This document shows positions 1 to 5,401 of a DNA stretch of 5,401 bases, one piece after another (the first letter of the stretch is position 1; each line of letters starts with the position of its first letter). A program made the translations under genes and the position numbers. Origin of the DNA: an uncultured Opitutia bacterium (GTDB taxonomy: Bacteria; Verrucomicrobiota; Verrucomicrobiia; Opitutales; UBA953); contig CAJBPJ010000233.1 in assembly GCA_903957465.1 (NCBI GenBank), positions 1 to 5,401 on the forward strand, given 5' to 3'. A model generated the notes under the pieces. The model did not search any database. It saw only the letters and a list, made by a program, of their open reading frames with translations, and had not been told where the DNA came from.

Positions 1-43
1 CAATTGCGTGGTGTCACCAAAGACACCCGCCCCGCCCTGCCAT

Positions 44-2935
44 ATGGCATCCAGTCGACCCTTACCCACGTTAACCGAGGACGAGCTCATCGAGCTCGCT
101 GGCGGCGTGACTGTGCGTACAGCCAAGGAATTAGTTCAAAAAGGCAAAGTCACTCGTGCCTCCTGGAAGCACCCCTTAGCCATCGCCACCGTCGATGATG
201 GCAACGGTACACGTGATACCGAAATCGATCTTCAATCGACCACCTTCTTGAAAAACGGTTGCGCCTGCGATGTCGCACGCCGCCGGAAACTCTGCGTGCA
301 CGCAGTCGCTGCTTACATTCAGAATGCCATCCAGGCTGGCACCATGAAGCCCCTAGCCCAGCCCGCACTCGCAACCAAAACGAGCAAAAAGGAGCCTGAG
401 GCAAAAGCAGCCGCACCCGTAGCCGAAGCCAATATCCCTAAACTTAAATCGCTGACACTTTCACAAGTACGCGGAACACCAATCGAGGTTCGCTTTATCG
501 TTCCTCCTAATATCGCCAGCGCTGCACCGCGTGACCAAATCATTGCCCGACTCGAACTCCGCGTAGACGAGAAGCCGGTTGCCCCCGAGAACCTCGACCG
601 TGGCAAGGCTTGGAATATCGACACCGAGACGACCATCTTCTTGGCTATTCTCGAAAATCTGTGCGGGGGTAAGCTCCAAGGACTTCTTCCACTGACGCGC
701 CGTCACCTTCGTCAACTCCTCGCCATTGGGAAAGGACTGACGATTTTCCGCATGGCAAATCAGCCCGAAACGCCTCTGAAGTGGGACGGCGATGCCTTGG
801 AAGGCGTCTCAGAATTCCTCGACGATGCGAATGCAGCCAACGCCATTGATGATGGGGACGATGAAGACGAGGGTTCGACGCAGCGCTCAGAAGATCGCGG
901 CGATGACCGCCGCCCCTGGATTGATGGGTCTGTTAAATGGCTGTGCGTACGCCTCCCTCAACAAGCCAACGGCCCAACCGCAGATTTACGAGAAGTCCTG
1001 CAACGCAGCGGATTTATGTTGGATACGGTTTCTCGAGAATGGCGATTACGTGGAACCCTTAATGTACTCAACTTCTTCTCCCGCAACTGGGCGATGTTGC
1101 GCGACCAACAAGACGCTTACTTCACACACAATCTCGCCCACTCCTTACGCAATGTCGACTTTGCCCGTGCAAAGTGCGACGCGACAGAAGAGAGCGACGG
1201 CTACCGGTTTGCCATTGGTATCGACCCTGAAGGCGCCTCGCCCCGAACCATTCAAGAAGCACTCGCAGGCGGACGCATGTTCTTCTACTCGCCGCACGGC
1301 CCTCGCCTGATTTCACCAGAGCTTCTTGATTCCATCAAGCGAGCCCAAGGTCGCATCCTTGGCGATGCTAAGCATGCAAATCGCGAAAAAGTTGATTTAG
1401 AATTAAATCTAAAGGTCGGTTACGCAGACCTCGCGAGTGCCGATGCCATTGCCGAAGAAATTCAGGCAGCCTTCGCCCCTCCCGAAACATGGACGAAACG
1501 CTCTTCGGCAATCCGTAACCTTTCCCGCCTCCAGCCCGCACCGATACGGCCAGAGCTAACCAAGATGCTCCGACTTTACCAACAAGTCGGTGTCGCTTGG
1601 CTTTGGCATCTTTACCATAACGCACTCGGTGGCCTATTGGCTGACGAAATGGGTCTCGGAAAAACTGTCCAAGCCCTCGCCTTCCTTGAGGCTGTACGTA
1701 CCGAGAAACATGAGGACGGTCCCTGTCTCGTGGTTTGCCCAGCTTCGTTGGTAGAAAACTGGCGCCGTGAAGCTCGACGCTTCACCCCTTCGTTGCGGGT
1801 ACTCGCCCACCACGGACAATCCCGTGAGACCAATATTGAAGTCATTAAGAGCCATGACCTCATCATCACCTCTTACGGCACGCTTGCGCGCGATATAGGA
1901 GCATTCTCCCTCATTCACTGGGGTGTGGCTGTTTGCGACGAGGGGCAAAATATCAAAAACGCCAGAGCCCAGAGCGCCAAGGCCGTTAAGCAACTCCACG
2001 CCAAGGGTCGCTTCATCCTCACCGGCACGCCCATCGAAAACTCCTTAGAAGATTTACGCTCCATCTTTGGATTCTTGATGCCTGGATACTTGCCTAAACC
2101 TCAAGACCGCGGCCTCGAAGAAAGTAAATGGCATGACGAACGCCTCCTCGCAATGGCCGCGCCGTATATTTTACGTCGATCGAAGGTTGCCGTGGCACCC
2201 GAGCTTCCACCCAAGATTGAACAAATCCTCTACTGTGACCTCGAAGAGAAACAAGCTGACCTCTACAAACACATTCAGGAATCAACCCGTAATGCTATCT
2301 TTGAGATGGAAATGGGCGGAGCGAGTGAAGCGAGTGTACGGATGGCAGCGTTTAATCAACTCCTGCGCCTCCGCCAAGTCTGCGCGGATCCACGTATCCT
2401 CGATCCGAAATTAGCCGAGACAGATTCAGCCAAGTTACAGGCGTTCCTCGAACTACTCGAAGAGTCCAAAGATGCGGGTCATCGTATCCTGCTCTTCTCG
2501 ACCTTTGTCTCGGCACTCAAAATTATCCGTGATGCCCTGGATGAACGCGATATCCCTTACGGCTACCTCGATGGCTCCACCCGGGACCGTCAGAAGGTTT
2601 GTGACACCTTTAATAACACCCCAACCATCCCTGTACTACTCATGTCACTCAAGGCTGGTGGCACGGGTTTAAACCTCACCGGGGCCGATACCGTTGTACA
2701 CTACGACCCATGGTGGAATCCTGCCGCTGAAGCCCAGGCAACTGACCGTGCTCACCGCATTGGACAAACCCGTACGGTCACAAGCATTAAGCTCATTGCT
2801 GCAGGCACCATTGAAGAGCGCGTGATGGAATTACAGCGCACAAAATCGGAAATGCTTCGTAAACTCTTAACGGAGTCTGATTCAGCTTCCTCAAGCATCT
2901 CACTCGCTGACATTAAAGCACTGCTCAACGACTAA
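44..2935 (+). CDS. SWIM zinc-finger SNF2-family DNA-dependent ATPase (helicase-like)
   Basis: A SNF2-family (superfamily 2) ATPase, expected to use ATP to translocate on double-stranded DNA and remodel protein-DNA complexes; the bacterial substrate is generally unknown. Residues are numbered from ATG 44 (963 aa). A SWIM zinc finger (CxC-x8-CxH: C73, C75, C84, H86) comes first, then a Lys/Ala-rich linker (about 101-134) and a poorly conserved middle region with an acidic run (about 269-289). The ATPase core follows: Walker A GLGKT 537-541, motif Ia CPASL 565-569, motif II DEGQ 632-635, motif III TGTP 660-663, motif IV near 816, motif V KAGGTGLN 870-877, motif VI DRAHRIGQ 901-908. All core motifs are intact, so it looks active. 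The frame has no stop between ATG 44 and the left edge; GTG codons at 8 and 11 or an upstream start are alternatives. ATG 44 is preferred because the recognisable N-terminal domain begins shortly after it. No Shine-Dalgarno sequence precedes it. It is the upstream partner of tatC. Family is certain; biological role is not. Confidence 0.95.
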   Translation: MASSRPLPTLTEDELIELAGGVTVRTAKELVQKGKVTRASWKHPLAIATVDDGNGTRDTEIDLQSTTFLKNGCACDVARRRKLCVHAVAAYIQNAIQAGTMKPLAQPALATKTSKKEPEAKAAAPVAEANIPKLKSLTLSQVRGTPIEVRFIVPPNIASAAPRDQIIARLELRVDEKPVAPENLDRGKAWNIDTETTIFLAILENLCGGKLQGLLPLTRRHLRQLLAIGKGLTIFRMANQPETPLKWDGDALEGVSEFLDDANAANAIDDGDDEDEGSTQRSEDRGDDRRPWIDGSVKWLCVRLPQQANGPTADLREVLQRSGFMLDTVSREWRLRGTLNVLNFFSRNWAMLRDQQDAYFTHNLAHSLRNVDFARAKCDATEESDGYRFAIGIDPEGASPRTIQEALAGGRMFFYSPHGPRLISPELLDSIKRAQGRILGDAKHANREKVDLELNLKVGYADLASADAIAEEIQAAFAPPETWTKRSSAIRNLSRLQPAPIRPELTKMLRLYQQVGVAWLWHLYHNALGGLLADEMGLGKTVQALAFLEAVRTEKHEDGPCLVVCPASLVENWRREARRFTPSLRVLAHHGQSRETNIEVIKSHDLIITSYGTLARDIGAFSLIHWGVAVCDEGQNIKNARAQSAKAVKQLHAKGRFILTGTPIENSLEDLRSIFGFLMPGYLPKPQDRGLEESKWHDERLLAMAAPYILRRSKVAVAPELPPKIEQILYCDLEEKQADLYKHIQESTRNAIFEMEMGGASEASVRMAAFNQLLRLRQVCADPRILDPKLAETDSAKLQAFLELLEESKDAGHRILLFSTFVSALKIIRDALDERDIPYGYLDGSTRDRQKVCDTFNNTPTIPVLLMSLKAGGTGLNLTGADTVVHYDPWWNPAAEAQATDRAHRIGQTRTVTSIKLIAAGTIEERVMELQRTKSEMLRKLLTESDSASSSISLADIKALLND
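260..301 (+). other. SWIM zinc-finger motif of the SNF2 protein
   Basis: This stretch encodes the four presumed zinc ligands in a CxC-x8-CxH arrangement (C73, C75, C84, H86 from ATG 44). SWIM domains are known in SWI2/SNF2 ATPases, MuDR transposases and MEK kinases and are thought to bind DNA or protein. The spacing and the basic Arg/Lys residues between the pairs fit the family. It is the part most likely to set the partner or DNA specificity of this ATPase. Confidence 0.85.
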
Positions 2936-2937
2936 CC

Positions 2938-3807
2938 ATGCTTTCCACCTTCTTACGTCGCAAACGCTCCAAGTCTGAAATGACCTTCTTGGAGCATGTC
3001 GACGACTTACGGGTCTCGCTCTTGCGCGTGATTGGCGTGTTTATGCTCGGGGTCTTAGCTGCCCTCTACTTCTACAAAGAGATTCCTGTATTTCTTCAGT
3101 TTCCGTTGGAGTGGGCCAAAGAGATGGATGTGAGTATGGCAAACTTTCCCCAGCTCCGTGAATTCACCTTCATGGGCGTTTGGTCGGTCTTACTGTACTC
3201 CGCCTTCGCTGCCGGACTAGCCATCGCATCGCCATTTATTGTGTACGAGGTTGCACGCTTTGTTGGGCCCGCCCTAACGCCTCGCGAGAAGCGCGGCTTA
3301 ATTCCATTCTGCGTTGGCGCACTTGTACTCTTTGTGTGCGGAGCCGTTATGGCGTTCACGATCCTCACCCCCATGTCGATTGTGGTCTGGCACAGTTTTG
3401 CGCAAAACATGGGCATGGTCACGGATTGGCAAGCCTCGGACTATTACAGCTTTGTCGTCATGATGTCGCTGCTGACAGGCGTCGCCCTTCAGTTCCCACT
3501 CGTACTGATTATATTGATGTGGCTCGAGTTAGTACGTCCCATGACCTTGCTCAAATCATGGCGGGGGATGCTTTTTGGAATTGTCGCCCTCTCTGCTATC
3601 GTCACCCCGATTGGCGATCCCGTCACCCTCGGCATTCTTTCAGGCGTACTCTTTGTCCTCTACCTCATTGCAGTGTTTATTGGCCGATGGATTGTACGAC
3701 GGAAGCGCGTCGCACGGGGTGATAAGCCGAATCCGGAAGAGGAAGATCTCCCTGACGAAGACGAGGCGATCGACGTGCCCTCTTCGCCAGAATCACACCG
3801 AGACTAA
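2938..3807 (+). CDS. tatC: Sec-independent (twin-arginine) protein translocase subunit TatC
   Basis: TatC is the inner-membrane receptor of the Tat pathway: it binds the twin-arginine signal peptide and, with TatA/TatB, exports folded proteins, often cofactor-containing ones. The protein is 289 aa, slightly long for the family. The N-terminal signature is clear (FLEHVDDLR at 17-25), followed by six hydrophobic segments at roughly 28-46, 80-103, 120-143, 170-195, 208-224 and 229-252. The first cytoplasmic loop has the conserved pattern FVGPALTPREKR (108-119), including E117, which matches the signal-peptide-binding glutamate. TPIGDP (223-228) with D227 matches the conserved TP-D loop before the last helix. 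The acidic membrane residue of E. coli TatC helix 4 is Gln here (Q185). An acidic cytoplasmic tail follows residue 262. ATG lies two bases after the SNF2 stop, implying co-transcription and probably translational coupling, with no Shine-Dalgarno sequence. No tatA or tatB is in the window. Confidence 0.97.
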   Translation: MLSTFLRRKRSKSEMTFLEHVDDLRVSLLRVIGVFMLGVLAALYFYKEIPVFLQFPLEWAKEMDVSMANFPQLREFTFMGVWSVLLYSAFAAGLAIASPFIVYEVARFVGPALTPREKRGLIPFCVGALVLFVCGAVMAFTILTPMSIVVWHSFAQNMGMVTDWQASDYYSFVVMMSLLTGVALQFPLVLIILMWLELVRPMTLLKSWRGMLFGIVALSAIVTPIGDPVTLGILSGVLFVLYLIAVFIGRWIVRRKRVARGDKPNPEEEDLPDEDEAIDVPSSPESHRD

Positions 3808-3808
3808 A

Positions 3809-4765
3809 TTACGGCTTAAAGGTCAACAAGACCGGGACGGTCACGCTACCACGGTCACACTTGTCTGGGCAAGGGTCACGGACGTCTTGGATTTTACCAG
3901 GGACGGAGCGCCGGACATAACCAATACCGCCGCACGTCTTGCAGTCGCGATTTGTTAAAACGACGGCTTCGACAGCAGCGTTGCCAGCAGCCACTGACTT
4001 TTGGAAAAGCTCCCGAGTTGCCTCATCATCCTGCAAGGATGTCGACGCTGCAAAGGCATGTCGCCGAATGGTGATACGGCGACCATTAGCAGGGGGCACC
4101 TTGGCATCAAATCGAGCCTGAACGAGACCTAAATGTGCAACTGTGAGCGTTAAGCTCTCGCCGACAGTACCCTGACCTTCATCCAAAACCAAAATAGCTT
4201 TGTCGGCATTTTTGCCCGCAGGACACCAGGTCATGGGGCCTGGATTATTCCACTCTGCATCGACCAACCAGCGGGCATCACCGAGATCCTGAAGTAATTT
4301 CGCCTTTAGTTCATGAGTGGTAACTTGCACCCGCGTAAAGCGCTTGGATTCACCGACGGTGACTATCTGATTTTGCGCGCGGAAGGCAGACCAAGCATCA
4401 CGGAAAAACGCAGAGGTTTCTTTCGCAAGCGGCTTATCGATACGGGATAATTGAAAATCCATCTTATCCTTAACCATCCACCCTTGGTCCATGAGAATAG
4501 GCTGAATCAAAACTCCTACATCGTTCGCATGCGACTTTTCAGGTCGGGAGTCTGACCTTTCTTTAGTTGGCTTATCCGTAAATGGATCTTCGGACTTAGG
4601 TGTATCTGAGTTGTTAGACTTCTCGGCCGTCGACGAAGAATCTGATGATGTATCCGTTTGCGTAAAATCTCCTTTGTTAGCCTTCCGACCAAAGAGACTG
4701 TCGCGCGCAGACACCGGTATGACTGAAAACCAAATCGCCAAAAGGAGAAAAGCACGCGCAGACAT
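3809..4765 (-). CDS. Uncharacterised secreted protein with Ser/Asp-rich linker and C-terminal CxxC...CxxxC motif
   Basis: I do not recognise a named family. The 318-aa product starts with a signal peptide: one Arg, a hydrophobic core at about 5-16, and V-S-A at 18-20, predicting signal peptidase I cleavage after A20. There is no twin arginine and no lipobox Cys, so Sec export to the periplasm or outside is inferred. Residues about 30-80 form a low-complexity Ser/Asp/Thr/Lys/Glu linker. A mixed alpha/beta region, about 82-270, contains one cysteine (C181). The C-terminus has C275-x2-C278 followed by GGIG, then C299-x3-C303 and a beta-like tail ending at P318. The first pair resembles a DnaJ CxxCxGxG unit, so zinc binding or a structural disulfide pair are the two readings. 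The start is well fixed: an in-frame stop (TAA, minus strand) occupies 4769-4771, just before the ATG at 4765. No Shine-Dalgarno sequence is visible. It converges on tatC with one base between stops and is divergent from the prenyl synthase gene. Coding status is supported by length, signal peptide and domain-like composition. Confidence 0.85.
   Translation of the reverse strand: MSARAFLLLAIWFSVIPVSARDSLFGRKANKGDFTQTDTSSDSSSTAEKSNNSDTPKSEDPFTDKPTKERSDSRPEKSHANDVGVLIQPILMDQGWMVKDKMDFQLSRIDKPLAKETSAFFRDAWSAFRAQNQIVTVGESKRFTRVQVTTHELKAKLLQDLGDARWLVDAEWNNPGPMTWCPAGKNADKAILVLDEGQGTVGESLTLTVAHLGLVQARFDAKVPPANGRRITIRRHAFAASTSLQDDEATRELFQKSVAAGNAAVEAVVLTNRDCKTCGGIGYVRRSVPGKIQDVRDPCPDKCDRGSVTVPVLLTFKP
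3857..3943 (-). other. Four-cysteine (DnaJ-like half) motif of the secreted protein
   Basis: The stretch encodes C275-x2-C278-G-G-I-G and, 21 residues after C278, C299-x3-C303-x2-G. DnaJ zinc fingers are built from repeated CxxCxGxG units; here the first unit fits that pattern closely while the second has an extra residue between its cysteines. Two such units could bind one zinc ion. The protein is predicted to be exported, so disulfide bonding is the alternative. No experiment or search backs this; the motif itself is seen directly. Confidence 0.6.
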
Positions 4766-4771
4766 GATTTA

Positions 4772-4800
4772 AATGTAAACGCTTGGACGCAGAGCCTCAA
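4772..4800 (-). promoter_or_regulatory. Candidate sigma70-like promoter for the secreted-protein gene
   Basis: On the minus strand TTGAGG (4800-4795) and TACATT (4777-4772) each match the sigma70 consensus at four of six positions and are separated by 17 bases, the optimal spacing. Only six bases lie between the -10 hexamer and the ATG at 4765. Transcription would therefore start at or next to the start codon, giving a leaderless mRNA. That agrees with the missing Shine-Dalgarno sequence, but such matches also arise by chance. Confidence 0.3.
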
Positions 4801-4921
4801 GTGCACAGTTATGCGTTTCCGTCAGCCCGTCAGACTTTCTATCCCGGCCATGAGCTATAACGCCTAGGCAATATTTAGACCTCATCCTATGCGCCCATAT
4901 ATGTCGAATTTTCTGACGATT

Positions 4922-4934
4922 CACAATCATTGTG
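4922..4934. repeat. Perfect 6+1+6 inverted repeat, possible operator
   Basis: CACAAT-C-ATTGTG is a perfect dyad with a one-base centre, directly upstream of the weak promoter candidate for the prenyl synthase gene and 54 bases from its ATG. Symmetry of this size suits a dimeric helix-turn-helix regulator. It is followed by no T-run and is too short for a terminator. A regulatory role is inferred; the symmetry is seen directly. Confidence 0.35.
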
Positions 4935-4943
4935 CAGGCAAGA

Positions 4944-4972
4944 GCGACAGAGGCTTGATGTAAGTATAGACT
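4944..4972 (+). promoter_or_regulatory. Weak candidate promoter for the prenyl synthase gene
   Basis: GCGACA (4944-4949) and TAGACT (4967-4972) each match the sigma70 consensus at four of six positions with a 17-base spacer. The predicted transcription start would fall about 10 bases before the ATG at 4989, leaving almost no room for a ribosome binding site. The evidence is only weak hexamer similarity and position. Confidence 0.2.
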
Positions 4973-4988
4973 CTCTCCACCCTAACGC

Positions 4989-5401
4989 ATGCCTGCAGCC
5001 CCTTCTTATCCTGAGCTTGCCCCTCACATGGGTGCACTTCGGGCGTTTCTGCAGAAACAAGTCGATGCCTTTGAGCCTGAGTTACACGGCTTGGTAACCG
5101 AAGCCCTCGCCCACCCTGGCAAGCTTCTGAGGCCAACTCTGCTCTTTGCCTCGGCTGATAATGGCTCGCGCCCTTCTGACAACGTCGTCCGCGGCGCAGC
5201 GGTGGTCGAACTCGTACACTTAGCGACCCTGGTTCATGACGACGTACTCGATGGCGCTGATACGCGACACGGAGCTGAGACACCGAATCGTGCCCACGGT
5301 GCGCACGCTGCCATTTTATTCGGGGATGCACTCTTTGCACACGCGCTGGTACTCGCTGCCGAACTTCCCACGCCAGATCTTTGTCGGATGGTTGCCAGAG
5401 C
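4989..5401 (+). CDS. trans-Polyprenyl diphosphate synthase, N-terminal part (truncated by window end)
   Basis: The visible 137 residues are the start of a trans-isoprenyl diphosphate synthase, which adds isopentenyl diphosphate head-to-tail to an allylic primer; family members are usually a little over 300 aa, so more than half is missing. Seen in order: GKLLRP at 44-49 (substrate-binding GK..RP), VELVHLATLVHDDVLD at 73-88 with the first aspartate-rich motif D84-D85-x2-D88, then TRHGAET (92-98) and AILFGDALFA (108-117). The DDxxD has no two-residue insertion, unlike bacterial FPP synthases of the IspA type. The residue five before the first Asp is Ala (A79), a small residue that in this family allows longer chains. 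An IspB/HepT-like synthase for a quinone side chain is therefore inferred, though a GGPP-type enzyme cannot be excluded without the rest. The start is firm: an in-frame TAA at 4983-4985 precedes ATG 4989, the first start codon after it. No Shine-Dalgarno sequence is visible. Confidence 0.93.
   Translation, partial: MPAAPSYPELAPHMGALRAFLQKQVDAFEPELHGLVTEALAHPGKLLRPTLLFASADNGSRPSDNVVRGAAVVELVHLATLVHDDVLDGADTRHGAETPNRAHGAHAAILFGDALFAHALVLAAELPTPDLCRMVAR

Larger units (their letters stand above)
4766..4988. promoter_or_regulatory. Divergent intergenic region between the secreted-protein gene and the prenyl synthase gene
   Basis: This 223-base stretch separates two divergent start codons and must hold the promoters of both genes unless either is read from further away. 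It holds three short palindromes (8-base at 4862-4869, 8-base at 4896-4903, 13-base at 4922-4934) and a direct repeat CCGTCAG at 4819-4825 and 4827-4833. No open reading frame, RNA gene or riboswitch fold is apparent to me. It contains several AT-rich patches, as expected of a promoter region. Confidence 0.6.

Noticed and set aside
792..1310. A 172-codon plus-strand open frame inside the SNF2 gene
   Set aside because: Overlaps the middle region of the real gene in another frame, and its translation has shadow-like composition with no motif or signal.
1937..1948. DEGQ in place of DEAH in motif II as a possible defect of the ATPase
   Set aside because: The catalytic Asp-Glu pair is kept, and DExQ variants occur in bacterial SNF2 proteins, so activity is expected to be intact.
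2320..2336. Short direct repeat GCGAGTG in the SNF2 gene
   Set aside because: Two seven-base copies within coding sequence, explained by similar codons in a Gly/Ala/Ser/Glu stretch; no mobile element features nearby.
3180..3722. A 180-codon plus-strand open frame inside tatC
   Set aside because: It lies wholly within tatC in another frame, is rich in Arg/His/Cys/Ser with no domain-like pattern, and tatC is unambiguous.
3830..3842. Small hairpin GACCG-GGA-CGGTC as a possible bidirectional terminator
   Set aside because: Only five base pairs, no T-run on either side, and it lies within the coding sequence of the minus-strand gene.
4699..4765. Secreted protein as a Tat substrate because it neighbours tatC
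   Set aside because: Its signal peptide has a single Arg and no twin-arginine motif, so Sec export is the better reading.
4516..4806. A minus-strand open frame overlapping the start of the secreted-protein gene in another frame
   Set aside because: Shadow frame; the 4765 start gives a proper signal peptide and a much longer product.
4927..5340. A 137-codon minus-strand open frame opposite the prenyl synthase gene
   Set aside because: Very rich in Arg/His/Gln, as expected of an antisense shadow; the plus strand carries clear catalytic motifs.

Overview
The window is an ordinary-looking bacterial chromosomal segment with four protein-coding genes and one divergent intergenic region. I found no RNA genes, insertion sequences, prophage genes or CRISPR repeats. 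Base composition is moderate (roughly half G+C by eye). None of the four starts has a recognisable Shine-Dalgarno sequence. The combination of a SWIM-domain SNF2 ATPase, TatC, a secreted protein with a Ser/Asp-rich linker and SD-poor starts suggests a Gram-negative bacterium. The PVC group (for example Verrucomicrobiota) is possible, but that placement is inference with low confidence.

Layout: (1) 44-2935, plus strand, is a large SNF2-family ATPase with an N-terminal SWIM zinc finger; its reading frame is open to the left edge, so the start is uncertain. (2) 2938-3807, plus strand, is tatC, the multispanning core subunit of the twin-arginine translocase. It starts two bases after the SNF2 stop codon, so the two are almost certainly co-transcribed. 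(3) 3809-4765, minus strand, is an uncharacterised secreted protein. It has a Sec-type signal peptide, a low-complexity linker, a globular domain and a C-terminal four-cysteine motif reminiscent of half a DnaJ zinc-finger repeat. It converges on tatC with a single base between the two stop codons. (4) 4766-4988 is a 223-base intergenic region between divergent starts; it contains several short palindromes and weak promoter-like hexamers. (5) 4989 to the right edge, plus strand, is the N-terminal third or so of a trans-polyprenyl diphosphate synthase, cut by the window end.

No shared pathway is evident. SNF2 acts on nucleic acid, TatC on folded-protein export, the minus-strand product probably works in the cell envelope or periplasm, and the prenyl synthase probably makes the side chain of a respiratory quinone. 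TatC and the quinone-type synthase both fit general envelope and respiratory physiology. The most unusual item is the secreted cysteine-motif protein, which I cannot assign to a named family. I see no convincing new multi-gene system here.
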